DNA from: an uncultured Rhodobiaceae bacterium
GTDB lineage: Bacteria; Pseudomonadota; Alphaproteobacteria; RS24
DNA length: 59,192 bases
Reading direction: 5' to 3'
Assembly: GCA_937876775.1 (NCBI GenBank)
Contig: CALEFA010000006.1
Location: 1-59,192, forward strand
The position numbers were made by a program, and so were the translations under genes. Below the pieces are notes generated by a model. That model saw nothing but the letters and a program-made list of their open reading frames with translations. It was not told the origin of the DNA and did not search any database. Shown one piece after another: positions 6,799 to 17,866 of this stretch (within the stretch, counting starts at the first letter, position 1; each line of letters starts with the position of its first letter).

Positions 6799-8133
6799 GT
6801 GGACCCTTTATCGCAGACCATTACCGCAGAAAATAATTCATACCGCCCACCGCATATCAAATATCAAGTGCCCGAGGGTTTCGACTTGTTGGACATTAAG
6901 GGTTTTGAAGCGGTCGGTCAGCCGCACGAATATTTTCATAAATTGCGCGCCGCCGCCCCAGTATCGTGGTGGCAACCGCCTGAAACTTCTGATGTCGCAG
7001 GCTTTTGGTCATTGACGCGTTATGAAGATGTAAAAAAATGCGACCTCGACGCCAAATCTTTTTCATCGCAAGAGGGTGGAATTTTGATGGGCTACAGCGA
7101 GAAATCGTCGGGCCCGAAACGTCTGCGGGCGGCGGCGCTGGATAGCATGATCAATATGGATCAGCCGTTTCATATTCCGCTGCGCATGTCGCATCGCTCT
7201 TTCTTCACGCCGGATTATGTTGGGCAATTGCAAAAACGCGTTGAGGGCGAGGTCGATCGCCTGCTTGATAATATGGAAGCACTGGCCGCCAAGAATGACG
7301 GCAAGGTTGATATGGTCACTAATTTTTCTGAATGGCTGCCGCTTTATACATTGTGCGAAATGCTCGGCATTGACGAAAAGGATCGTCCAAAAATTGTCAA
7401 ATGGATGCATTATCTGGAATTGGCGCAATATATTACCACCGACCCTGATGCCAATATTTCGCCGTTATTTGTCGCCAAATTTCTCTGGAATATTCGCCAG
7501 ATGTTTAGATTTGGTCAAAAAATTCTGGCCGATCGGCGCAAAAACCCACGCGATGATTTGCTGACCGTTATTGCCACCACGCAAGTTGATGGCGAGCCCA
7601 TGGATCAATCCTATCTTGACGGGTCTTGGCTGCTGATTATTTTTGCCGGTAATGATACGACGCGGAATTCTTTGTCGGGCACCATGCGGTTGCTAACGCA
7701 ATTTCCTGAGCAAAAGCAGATGCTTATCGACCAGCCTGATCTCGTATCAAAACTGGTGCCGGAAGCCTTACGCCTTGTGTCGCCAGTCATGTATATGCGC
7801 CGCACAGCCAAGGTTGAAAGCGAATTTTCGGGGCAAACCATCATGCCGGGCGAGAAAGTCTTAATGTGGTATGGCGCCGCCAATCGCGACCCTGAGGTTT
7901 TTGAAAACCCCGACCAAATGGACATACACCGCAAGAATGCCGGCGACCATTTGGCTTTTGGTACCGGCCCCCATGTGTGTCTCGGTCAGCGTATTGCCAT
8001 TATGCAATTGCAAACCGCCTATTCACGTATTCTGGATCGGTTCCCGAATGTGCATTGGACTGGCAATCAACGTCATGCACCAAATAATTTTGTTCATGCG
8101 ATTTCGCATCTGGAAGTTAATTTGGGGAAATAG
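6799..8133 (+). CDS. Cytochrome P450 (CYP125/CYP124-like group)
   Basis: Heme monooxygenase. The I-helix oxygen-binding motif is IIFAGNDTTRN at about residues 278-288, the K-helix ExxR is EALR near 322, MRRTA follows, and the heme loop FGTGPHVCLGQR puts the thiolate cysteine near 393. The AGNDTTRN form is typical of bacterial lipid, terpenoid and alkane P450s; the subfamily is uncertain. I chose GTG at 6799 (product starting MDPLSQ) because GGAG stands 7-10 bases upstream; the ATG at 6769 lacks such a site. It is soluble, with no membrane anchor. A sulfatase gene starts two bases after its stop. No ferredoxin or reductase gene is adjacent, so electrons must come from elsewhere. Confidence 0.92.
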   Translation: MDPLSQTITAENNSYRPPHIKYQVPEGFDLLDIKGFEAVGQPHEYFHKLRAAAPVSWWQPPETSDVAGFWSLTRYEDVKKCDLDAKSFSSQEGGILMGYSEKSSGPKRLRAAALDSMINMDQPFHIPLRMSHRSFFTPDYVGQLQKRVEGEVDRLLDNMEALAAKNDGKVDMVTNFSEWLPLYTLCEMLGIDEKDRPKIVKWMHYLELAQYITTDPDANISPLFVAKFLWNIRQMFRFGQKILADRRKNPRDDLLTVIATTQVDGEPMDQSYLDGSWLLIIFAGNDTTRNSLSGTMRLLTQFPEQKQMLIDQPDLVSKLVPEALRLVSPVMYMRRTAKVESEFSGQTIMPGEKVLMWYGAANRDPEVFENPDQMDIHRKNAGDHLAFGTGPHVCLGQRIAIMQLQTAYSRILDRFPNVHWTGNQRHAPNNFVHAISHLEVNLGK

Positions 8134-8135
8134 CG

Positions 8136-9620
8136 ATGAAGCAAGCCATCAAACGCTGGGGCCGACGGCTCGCCCTGATACTCTCTCTACCTGCGTTTTT
8201 GGTGGTTTTCTTCATTGGCTACGTCGTCATCAAATTGGCGACTTATGAGCAGCTCGATGATGCTGCCCGCATGCAATCGAAACAGGCCTATCTGTCCGGC
8301 CTTGCTGAACAAGCCCAACAAAATATGGCGCGCCCTGATGTGGTGGTGATTTTATTCGACGACCTTGGTTATGGCGACCTTGGTTTCACGGGCAATAATA
8401 TGATCAAAACCCCGCATATTGACGCGCTGGCGCGCCATGGCGTGGTGTTGGAGAATTATTATGCCCCGTCGCCAGTTTGTTCGCCGTCGCGCGCCTCCAT
8501 GTTGACTGGCCGTTTGGCGCCGCGCAATGGGTTGACGGCGGTGCCGTTTCCAACCGGTCATGCGGTGGATCGCATTAATCGTCTTTTCAATAATCCGGTA
8601 CGCCTGCCGCGTGAAGAAATTATCATTGCTGATGTTTTGCGCGCGACCGGCTATCACACAGCCATGGTCGGCAAATGGCATATGGGTGACCACGATCAAT
8701 CAATTCCGACAGAATTTGGTTTCGACAATTTTTTTGGCACTTATCATTCCAATGATATGACCCCTTTTAATTTGCATGAAGGACGCCATGGGGCTGGCGA
8801 AAAACTGGCGGTGGCGGCACCGGTTGACCAGACTCAGCTCAATCAAATTTATGGCGATAAGGCGGAAGAATTTATCGCCGCTGCGCCGCGCAACAAACCA
8901 ATGTTCTTATATTTCGCGCATAATTTCCCGCATGTGCCGCTTTACGCCGCCGCGCATGAACACGGGCGCTCGGACGCTGGTCTTTATGGCGATGTCGTGC
9001 AGGGGCTTGATTATACGGTCGGGCGTGTTGTTGCGTCTTTGAAAAAACGCGGGCGTTTTGACAATACGCTGATCATCATCACCAGCGATAATGGTCCATG
9101 GTGGGAAGGGCGCGCCAGTGGCGAGGCCAGCTCACGTGGCCGTAAAGGCGAGACATTTGATGGCGGCATGCATGTGCCCTTCATCGCCCATTGGCCAGCC
9201 CAATTAGCGCCGCGCGTGTCGTCAGCCATGGCCATGGGCACAGATTTATTGCCGACGCTTTTGCAAGAGCTTGACCTGCCAGCTCCTGATGACCGAGTGC
9301 TTGATGGCCGTTCTTTAAGCGCCACTTTGCGCGGCGGTGACAGCCCGCATGAAGCGCTATATTTTTATGGTGCTGGCACGTTGATGGCGGTGCGCGATGA
9401 GCGGCACAAATACCGTGATGCCAAACCAATAGTCTATGCCACGGATCCGATTTCAATTCCGATTTGGCCGAGTATGGGGCCGTTTCTTTTCGATCTCAAA
9501 AACGATCCGCAAGAGGCTTATGATGTGACCAATCGACGGCCCGACATTGCAGCGCGGTTGAAAGCTGTTCTGGACGCACGCAATGCCGAAATGAGTGAAA
9601 ACCCGCGTGGCTGGAAATAG
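8136..9620 (+). CDS. Arylsulfatase-family sulfatase, N-terminally membrane anchored
   Basis: Hydrolyses sulfate esters. One hydrophobic segment at about residues 13-34 (LALILSLPAFLVVFF) acts as signal or anchor, placing the enzyme in the periplasm. The metal site DDLGYGDLG follows, then VCSPSRASMLTGR at about 114-126; its cysteine is the one converted to formylglycine in type I sulfatases. Later blocks include GKWHMGDHD and TSDNGPWWEGR. 494 residues, normal. It begins two bases after the P450 stop, so the two are translationally coupled. This suggests joint attack on a sulfated lipid-like or alkyl compound. No formylglycine-generating enzyme gene is in the window. Confidence 0.92.
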   Translation: MKQAIKRWGRRLALILSLPAFLVVFFIGYVVIKLATYEQLDDAARMQSKQAYLSGLAEQAQQNMARPDVVVILFDDLGYGDLGFTGNNMIKTPHIDALARHGVVLENYYAPSPVCSPSRASMLTGRLAPRNGLTAVPFPTGHAVDRINRLFNNPVRLPREEIIIADVLRATGYHTAMVGKWHMGDHDQSIPTEFGFDNFFGTYHSNDMTPFNLHEGRHGAGEKLAVAAPVDQTQLNQIYGDKAEEFIAAAPRNKPMFLYFAHNFPHVPLYAAAHEHGRSDAGLYGDVVQGLDYTVGRVVASLKKRGRFDNTLIIITSDNGPWWEGRASGEASSRGRKGETFDGGMHVPFIAHWPAQLAPRVSSAMAMGTDLLPTLLQELDLPAPDDRVLDGRSLSATLRGGDSPHEALYFYGAGTLMAVRDERHKYRDAKPIVYATDPISIPIWPSMGPFLFDLKNDPQEAYDVTNRRPDIAARLKAVLDARNAEMSENPRGWK

Positions 9621-9622
9621 GC

Positions 9623-11700
<2,078 letters not shown>

Positions 11701-11744
11701 GCTGGTCACTTCGGGCAAGTGGGCTGGCGCGAAAACATGTGTAT

Positions 11745-11808
11745 TTCAATGAAAAGAACTTGCGGCAGTATAATTTGCGTGGTTAAATTTTTATGACGCT
11801 GGCGTCAT
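11745..11808 (+). promoter_or_regulatory. CYP153 promoter with a 16-bp palindromic operator candidate
   Basis: TATAAT (11769-11774) lies 18 bases after TTCAAT (11745-11750). Just past the expected start site is the inverted repeat ATGACGC-TG-GCGTCAT (11793-11808), a position where a bound protein would block transcription. A leader of about 100 bases precedes the P450 ATG. The rest of 11701-11885 is the divergent thiC promoter region with nothing else recognised. Confidence 0.45.
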
Positions 11809-11885
11809 TTAATCATAAGTCAGCAATTGAGATTGAGTTTGGTACAAATTGTGAAACCGAATAATTCGTCTCCGAGGAGGAAAAA

Positions 11886-13166
11886 ATGAGTGAAGCAATT
11901 AAAATGTCGACATCTGAAGCAGAAGATTATGCTTATTCGACACCTTTAGAGAATTTGGATGTATCCAATCCTAATCTTTGGGACAATCAAGATTATTGGC
12001 CGATTTTCGAACGCATGCGCAATGAAGCGCCGCTTCATTTCTGCAAAACGCCATGGGAATCACCGTTCCGCCTAGAGAATTCGCGCGGTGTTGGTTCTTA
12101 TTGGTCGGTAACCCGCTATGACGATATCATGGCGATTGACACCAACCACAAGGCGTTTTCATCTGAGCCAACGATTGTTTTACCAGACCCAGATGATGAC
12201 TTCACTCTGCCGATGTTTATCGCCATGGACCAGCCAAAACACGATGTGCAACGCAAAACTGTTGCGCCGGCTGTATCGCCACAAAGTCTGGCGCAAATGT
12301 CGACGCTTATTCGCGAGCGCACCATCAGCGTGTTGGATAGCCTGCCAATCAATGAAGAATTTGATTGGGTCGACAAAGTTTCGATTGAGTTGACCACCAT
12401 GATGTTGGCAACTTTGTTCGATTTTCCATTTGAAGATCGCCGCAAGCTGACACGTTGGTCAGATGTTGCCACGGCCGGCCCTGAAACCGGTTTGGTTGAA
12501 AGTGAAGAACAGCGCCGCGCTGAGCTTTATGAATGTCTCGAATATTTCACACGTTTGTGGAACGAGCGGGTCAATGCAGAGCCAAGCTTTGATTTGATTT
12601 CAATGCTGGCGCATGGCGAAGAAACTCGCAATATGGATCCGCTGGAATATCTCGGCAATTTGATCTTGCTGATTGTTGGCGGCAACGACACCACACGCAA
12701 CTCCATGTCAGCCAGCATTTATGCGACAAACTTGTTCCCATCTGAATGGGATAAAATGAAGCAAAATGTTGATCTGGTGCCTAATGGCGTGGCCGAAATT
12801 ATCCGCTGGCAAACACCATTGGCTTATATGCGTCGTACAGCTTTGGAAGATTATGAAATGCACGGCCAGACCATTAAAAAGGGCGACAAAGTTGCCATGT
12901 GGTACGTGTCAGGCAACCGTGATGAGCGCAAATTTGAGCGGCCAAACGAGTTGATTGTTGATCGTCCGAATGCACGCAATCACATTTCATTCGGTTTTGG
13001 TATTCACCGTTGCTTCGGCAACCGCCTTGCTGAGCTACAGTTGCAAATTTTGTGGCAGGAAATGCTGAAGCGTTTTGAAAAGATTGAAGTCATTGGTAAG
13101 CCGACATTCTCGCACTCTTCATTTGTGAAGGGTTACACGAAAATGATGGTCAAAATTAAAGGCTAA
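11886..13166 (+). CDS. Cytochrome P450 alkane hydroxylase, CYP153 family
   Basis: Soluble heme monooxygenase that hydroxylates the terminal carbon of medium-chain alkanes or related chains. The CYP153 signatures are clear: LLIVGGNDTTRNSMS at about residues 261-275, YMRRTA, and the heme loop SFGFGIHRCFGNRLAELQLQ with the cysteine near 376. The ending FVKGYTKMMVKI matches the family's C-terminus. 426 residues, normal. A very good ribosome-binding site (GAGGAGG) stands five bases before the ATG. A short-chain dehydrogenase follows after three bases. Typical CYP153 loci encode a ferredoxin and ferredoxin reductase alongside; neither is present here. Confidence 0.93.
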   Translation: MSEAIKMSTSEAEDYAYSTPLENLDVSNPNLWDNQDYWPIFERMRNEAPLHFCKTPWESPFRLENSRGVGSYWSVTRYDDIMAIDTNHKAFSSEPTIVLPDPDDDFTLPMFIAMDQPKHDVQRKTVAPAVSPQSLAQMSTLIRERTISVLDSLPINEEFDWVDKVSIELTTMMLATLFDFPFEDRRKLTRWSDVATAGPETGLVESEEQRRAELYECLEYFTRLWNERVNAEPSFDLISMLAHGEETRNMDPLEYLGNLILLIVGGNDTTRNSMSASIYATNLFPSEWDKMKQNVDLVPNGVAEIIRWQTPLAYMRRTALEDYEMHGQTIKKGDKVAMWYVSGNRDERKFERPNELIVDRPNARNHISFGFGIHRCFGNRLAELQLQILWQEMLKRFEKIEVIGKPTFSHSSFVKGYTKMMVKIKG

Positions 13167-13169
13167 AAA

Positions 13170-13976
13170 ATGCTCAATGATTGTACGGGCAAAATTGCCT
13201 TAGTTACCGGTGCGGCAACGGGTATTGGTTTGGCGTGCGCGACGGCTCTTGCTGACGCCGGAGCCCGCGTGATTATGACGGATATTGATGCCGCTCGCGT
13301 GTCAGAGGCGGCAGAGAAAATTGTCGCCAATGGCGGGCAGGCGCGTGCTCTGGCCCATGATGTGGTCAGTGAAAGTGCTTGGCAATCGGTTTATGACGAT
13401 ATTCGCGCCCATGAAGGCGGCCTGAATATTCTGGTCAATAATGCTGGCATTGCCGTGGGTGCCATGGTTACAGAAATGAGCCTTGAGGATTTCCGCCGTC
13501 AAAATGCGGTCAACATCGATGGCGTGTTTCTTGGCACCAAACATGGCATTCCGCTGATGGCAGAAACTGGCCCGAGTTCGATTATTAATATCTCATCAAT
13601 TGCAGGCATGGTTGGGGCGGCCGGTCTAGCTGGCTATTGTGCCAGCAAGGGCGCGGTGCGCTTGTTCAGTAAAGCCTGCGCCATGGAATGCGCCGATGCC
13701 GGATTTAACATTCGGGTGAATTCAGTACATCCCGGGCTTATCGACACAGAGATTTGGGGCAAGGAAATCGCATCTATTGCCGCGCAAAACCCGGATTTGA
13801 TGGCTGAGGGTGCCAATAAAATTGACATTAACACTTTCAGTGCTGTTAGCGTTCCTGGAGGCCGTGCGGGGCAACCGGCGGAGATAGCCCAAGGGGTTGT
13901 ATTTTTGGCTTCTGATGCGTCATCTTATGTATCGGGTACTGAGTTGGTTATTGATCACGGACAAATCTCGCGATAA
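13170..13976 (+). CDS. Short-chain dehydrogenase/reductase (alcohol dehydrogenase-like)
   Basis: Classical SDR of 268 residues. NAD(P) fold TGAATGIG at about 14-21, acidic MTDID after strand 2 (favouring NAD), NNAG near 90, catalytic Ser near 142 (NISSIAG), and Tyr155/Lys159 in YCASKG. Its start lies three bases after the CYP153 stop, so it is co-translated with the hydroxylase. It probably oxidises the alcohol produced or acts on a cyclic alcohol; this is inference. The C-terminal VSGTELVIDHG is typical of the group. Confidence 0.9.
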   Translation: MLNDCTGKIALVTGAATGIGLACATALADAGARVIMTDIDAARVSEAAEKIVANGGQARALAHDVVSESAWQSVYDDIRAHEGGLNILVNNAGIAVGAMVTEMSLEDFRRQNAVNIDGVFLGTKHGIPLMAETGPSSIINISSIAGMVGAAGLAGYCASKGAVRLFSKACAMECADAGFNIRVNSVHPGLIDTEIWGKEIASIAAQNPDLMAEGANKIDINTFSAVSVPGGRAGQPAEIAQGVVFLASDASSYVSGTELVIDHGQISR

Positions 13977-14005
13977 ATCATCATCTCCAATTTTAGGGGC
14001 GTTTC

Positions 14006-15409
14006 ATGGTTTTTTCTCATCGCGAGCCACAAGCTATTTATCTGGTTGATAAAGGTAAGCCTGCTTGTCTCATTCGCTGTATGACGCCAAGCGATTTTGC
14101 CGCGTGGAAGAATGACGAGAGCGGCGCCAGTTTAGCGTGGGCTGAAACGACAAATTTTTCAGCCAGTGCTGGCGAGATTTTACTTCTGCCCGATAGTGCC
14201 GGTGGTCTCAGCGGCGTATTATTGGGAGTCGGTACGCAAGCCGATGCGATGGCGTTAGCGGCGCTACCGGCCAAATTGCCACCCGGTGCCTATCGCTTGG
14301 CAGATGGCGCGCCAGCTGCGGTGGCCGCCAATGCCGCCCTAGCATGGGCCCTTGGGTGCTATCGTTTCACAACATATAAATCATCCCCAAAAGCCAGCGA
14401 GTGGCCGCAACTTGTGGTGTCGAAAGAGACAGATTTGGCCCGTCTCGCGCGGCTTAATAGGGCGATTTACATGACCCGCGATTTGATCAATACGCCGGCT
14501 GCCGATATGGGGCCTGAGGTTTTGCATCATCTGGTTGAAGATTTGGCTCAAACCCATAATGCCAGTTTCACGGCGATTGTTGGCGATGAGCTGTTGGCGC
14601 AGAATTATCCTTTGATTCACGCGGTTGGCCGGGCTGCTATGCAAGCGCCGCGCTTGCTTGATCTGCGCTGGGGGCGCGCCGACGCGCCGCGCGTCACATT
14701 GGTCGGCAAGGGTGTGTGTTTTGACACGGGCGGATTGAATTTGAAGCCGGGTAATTATATGGAGCTGATGAAAAAAGACATGGGCGGGGCGGCGATCGCC
14801 ATTGCCCTTGCCGATGCGCTGATGTCCGCCGGATTTGATATTCAATTGCGTCTGGTGGTTGGGGCGGTCGAAAATGCCATTGGCCCAGACGCTTTTCGGC
14901 CAGGCGATGTGTTGCCAAGCCGCAAGGGTTTGAGTGTCGAGATTGGCAATACGGATGCTGAAGGGCGGTTGATTTTGGCCGATATGTTGGCCGAAGCCGA
15001 TACCGAAACCCCCGCTTTGATGGTCGATTTCGCTACTTTGACCGGCGCGGCGCGTGTCGCCATGGGGCCGGAAGTGGTGCCGTTTTATACCCATGATGAC
15101 GCGCTCGCCGCAGACCTTCAGCAGCGGTCGCATGAAATCCATGATCCGATGTGGCGGCTACCACTGTGGGCTGGCTATCAAGGCTGGCTGGAGAGCCAAA
15201 TTGCTGATGTAAATCATATTTCCAATTCGCCGATGGCTGGCTCAATTACCGCCGCTTTATTCTTGTCGAAATTCGTCGAACCGACGACCTCGTGGATGCA
15301 TTGCGATGTGTATGCGTGGAACGTCAAGGCGCGTGTCGGGCGCCCCGTGGGCGGTGAGGCACAGGCTTTGCGCAGCATCTATAGTTATGTGGAAGAGAAG
15401 TTTGGTTAA
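14006..15409 (+). CDS. Leucyl aminopeptidase family M17
   Basis: Cytosolic two-metal aminopeptidase that removes N-terminal residues from peptides. The C-terminal catalytic domain carries VGKGVCFDTGGLNLKP at about residues 232-247, KKDMGG, and the M17 signature NTDAEGRLILADML at about 313-326. 467 residues, somewhat short because of a compact N-terminal macro-like domain, as in the PepB-like branch. Ribosome-binding site AGGGG precedes the ATG. An NlpC/P60 peptidase starts 13 bases downstream, and the yej peptide importer converges on the pair. That context suggests use of imported peptides. Confidence 0.93.
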   Translation: MVFSHREPQAIYLVDKGKPACLIRCMTPSDFAAWKNDESGASLAWAETTNFSASAGEILLLPDSAGGLSGVLLGVGTQADAMALAALPAKLPPGAYRLADGAPAAVAANAALAWALGCYRFTTYKSSPKASEWPQLVVSKETDLARLARLNRAIYMTRDLINTPAADMGPEVLHHLVEDLAQTHNASFTAIVGDELLAQNYPLIHAVGRAAMQAPRLLDLRWGRADAPRVTLVGKGVCFDTGGLNLKPGNYMELMKKDMGGAAIAIALADALMSAGFDIQLRLVVGAVENAIGPDAFRPGDVLPSRKGLSVEIGNTDAEGRLILADMLAEADTETPALMVDFATLTGAARVAMGPEVVPFYTHDDALAADLQQRSHEIHDPMWRLPLWAGYQGWLESQIADVNHISNSPMAGSITAALFLSKFVEPTTSWMHCDVYAWNVKARVGRPVGGEAQALRSIYSYVEEKFG

Positions 15410-15422
15410 GCCCCTGAAGGAT

Positions 15423-16253
15423 ATGACGAAACCTGACCCGCGCCTTAATCCGTGGCGCGATGATTTGGCGGCTGACCATTTGCGTGGCGAAGTTGATGCG
15501 CCGCGCTATGTCAAGGGCACCGACTATCAAGTCATCGCTCCCGTGAGTGCCTTGCGCCGCGCCGCCGCGCATGGCGCTATGCAAGATAGTCAGCTGTTAT
15601 TTGGTGAGCTGATTCGGGTCTATGATACGCAAGGCGTGTGGTCTTGGGGGCAGTCGCAAAGCGACGATTATGTCGGCTATGTGCTCAGCGAAGACCTTGG
15701 TGTCAGTGAGAAACCGACACATTATCTGACGGCTTTGCGCAGTTTTATTTACACCGATGCGGATATTAAATCGCGTCCGCTAATGGCGATTTCTTGCGGT
15801 GCGCGGCTGACGATTGTTGCCCATAAGCCACCATTTTATGAGCTCAGCAATGGCGCCTATATTTTTGATGCGCATGTCGCCGCGATTGGTGATTGGCAGA
15901 AAGATTATGTCGCTGTGGCGCGACAGTTCATTGGCATGCCGTATCTTTGGGGCGGGCGCGAAAGCACGGGGCTGGATTGTTCGGGCTTGGTGCAAACCAT
16001 CCTGATGCAATGTGGGCTCGCCTGTCCTCGCGATAGCGACATGCAAGAGCAAGTCCTTGGGCGCTCGGTCGAAACGGCTCAAGCTGGCGATTTGGTGTTT
16101 TGGAAGGGCCATGTCGGCCTGATGAGCGATGACAAAAATTTATTACACGCCAATGCAACAACCATGAATGTTTGCCAAGAAGACTTTGCCACAGCCTGTG
16201 CCCGCATTGAAAAAATCGCTGGGCCAGTGCGTGCCATCAAGCGTCTTTCTTAA
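15423..16253 (+). CDS. NlpC/P60 family cell-wall peptidase with SH3-like N-terminus
   Basis: Cysteine peptidase that usually cleaves the gamma-D-Glu-diaminopimelate bond of peptidoglycan peptides. The C-terminal NlpC/P60 domain has PYLWGGRESTGLDCSGLVQ with the catalytic cysteine near residue 186 and a histidine near 230 (KGHVGLM). The N-terminal half (VIAPVSALRR and later strands) resembles bacterial SH3 modules. No signal peptide, so it may work in the cytosol on imported muropeptides, like YkfC-type enzymes. The start at 15423 has GAAGGAT directly upstream; longer frames run back into the aminopeptidase gene. Its stop overlaps that of yejF. Confidence 0.9.
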   Translation: MTKPDPRLNPWRDDLAADHLRGEVDAPRYVKGTDYQVIAPVSALRRAAAHGAMQDSQLLFGELIRVYDTQGVWSWGQSQSDDYVGYVLSEDLGVSEKPTHYLTALRSFIYTDADIKSRPLMAISCGARLTIVAHKPPFYELSNGAYIFDAHVAAIGDWQKDYVAVARQFIGMPYLWGGRESTGLDCSGLVQTILMQCGLACPRDSDMQEQVLGRSVETAQAGDLVFWKGHVGLMSDDKNLLHANATTMNVCQEDFATACARIEKIAGPVRAIKRLS

Positions 16254-17866
16254 CCATTGGTGCCGCCTGTATCCAGCGCCGCTTCAATTAACTGGCGCGT
16301 ATAAGGGTTTTGCGGCGCATCGAAAATCTCCGCCGTCGGCCCATATTCGACGCATTTGCCATGTTGCATCACCATAACCTGATGGGCCAATGCCCGCACC
16401 ACTTTCAAATCATGGCTGATGAATAAATAGGTCAGCCCTTTTTCAACCTGCAGGCGGCGCAGCATATCAATAATTTGTGCCTGAACGGACCGGTCGAGAG
16501 CGCTGGTTGGCTCATCGAGAACGATAAACCGTGGTTGCAAAATCAGCGCCCGTGCAATGGCAATACGCTGGCGTTGTCCGCCGGAAAACTCATGCGGATA
16601 GCGATTGGCCGTGTCCGGATCCAGCTCTACTTCGCGTAAAATATCTCTGACTCTTTGCAGTCGTTCCGCGGCCGTCAATTCTGGCTCATGAAGTCGCAGG
16701 CCCTCGGCAATAATCTCGCTGACCGACATGCGCGGGCTGAGTGCCCCATAAGGGTCTTGAAAAACGATTTGCATTTGCCGCCTGAGGGCGCGCCTTTCCG
16801 CTTTATTGGTATTGAGCACCTGCGTGCCGTTAATCAACGCTGTACCAGTGGCTTTTTGCAGTCCCAATATGGCGCGGCCCAATGTGGTTTTTCCGGAACC
16901 GCTTTCGCCGACGACCCCAAGAGTTTGACCTTGTGGAATGGTGAACGAAATATCATCGACTGCTTTTACATGATCATATACGCGCCGCAATAAACCGCGC
17001 TGCATAGGAAACCAGACTTTCATATTGTCGGCTATCACCAAATTTTCACCCTTTGGCGGGGTTTCTAAAAGGCCGGTTGGTTCGGCTTCCAACAAGCGTT
17101 GTGTATAATTATGTTGCGGAGCGTTGAAAATATCGGCCTGTGCACCGGCCTCGACAATCTCGCCCGACTGCATGACGCAAATTCGTTTAGCCATTTTGCG
17201 TACCACGCCCAAATCATGAGTGATCAGCAAAATCGCCATACCAGTTTCAGCTTGCAGGTCGAGCAGCAAATCCAGAATTTGCTTTTGAATGGTCACATCA
17301 AGGGCGGTGGTCGGTTCGTCGGCGATCAATAATTTCGGCTGATTGGCCAGCGCCATGGCAATCATCACCCGTTGGCGCTGTCCGCCCGATAATTCATGCG
17401 GCAGGGCGGCGAGGCGTTGTTCGGCATTATCAATACCAACCCGTTCGAGTAGCTCAATGGTCTCAGCGCGCGCCTGCGCCCGTGTGCTGCCACGGTGCAA
17501 TTGAATGATTTCACAGATTTGTTTTTCAATATTATGTAGCGGGTTCAGCGATGACATAGGTTCTTGAAAAATCATCGCGATATCATTGCCGCGTATTTCT
17601 TGCAGGCGATTTTGCGAGACAGCAGTTAAGTCTTCGCCGTCAAAAATAATCCGTCCCGAATTATGAAATGCCGCCGGATAGGGCAGAAGTTTCAAGATTG
17701 ATAGGGCAGATACTGACTTGCCGGAGCCGCTTTCGCCGACCAAGCCGACGGTTTCGCCGCGCTCAATATCGAAGCTAATATGTTTGACGGCATCGCTGTG
17801 CTGGCCGTCATTGGTAAAGCCCACGTGCAGGTTCTCGACGCGTAAAAGGGGTGCCACTTTGCTCAT
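16250..17866 (-). CDS. yejF: Peptide ABC transporter, double ATPase subunit YejF
   Basis: Fused pair of ABC ATPases powering oligopeptide import. First half: Walker A GESGSGKS near residue 40, signature LSGGQRQRV, Walker B LLIADEPTTALD. Second half: GESGSGKTTLGRA near 318, signature FSGGQRQRI, FIVLDEPTSALD. 538 residues, matching YejF. The start overlaps the yejE stop by four bases (ATGA), and the 3' end overlaps the convergent NlpC gene. Cytosolic face of the inner membrane. Confidence 0.95.
   Translation of the reverse strand: MSKVAPLLRVENLHVGFTNDGQHSDAVKHISFDIERGETVGLVGESGSGKSVSALSILKLLPYPAAFHNSGRIIFDGEDLTAVSQNRLQEIRGNDIAMIFQEPMSSLNPLHNIEKQICEIIQLHRGSTRAQARAETIELLERVGIDNAEQRLAALPHELSGGQRQRVMIAMALANQPKLLIADEPTTALDVTIQKQILDLLLDLQAETGMAILLITHDLGVVRKMAKRICVMQSGEIVEAGAQADIFNAPQHNYTQRLLEAEPTGLLETPPKGENLVIADNMKVWFPMQRGLLRRVYDHVKAVDDISFTIPQGQTLGVVGESGSGKTTLGRAILGLQKATGTALINGTQVLNTNKAERRALRRQMQIVFQDPYGALSPRMSVSEIIAEGLRLHEPELTAAERLQRVRDILREVELDPDTANRYPHEFSGGQRQRIAIARALILQPRFIVLDEPTSALDRSVQAQIIDMLRRLQVEKGLTYLFISHDLKVVRALAHQVMVMQHGKCVEYGPTAEIFDAPQNPYTRQLIEAALDTGGTNG

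Noticed and set aside
14381-15142. 253-codon minus-strand ORF
   Set aside because: Lies entirely opposite the leucyl aminopeptidase gene, has His/Gln-rich composition typical of antisense frames and no recognisable domain.
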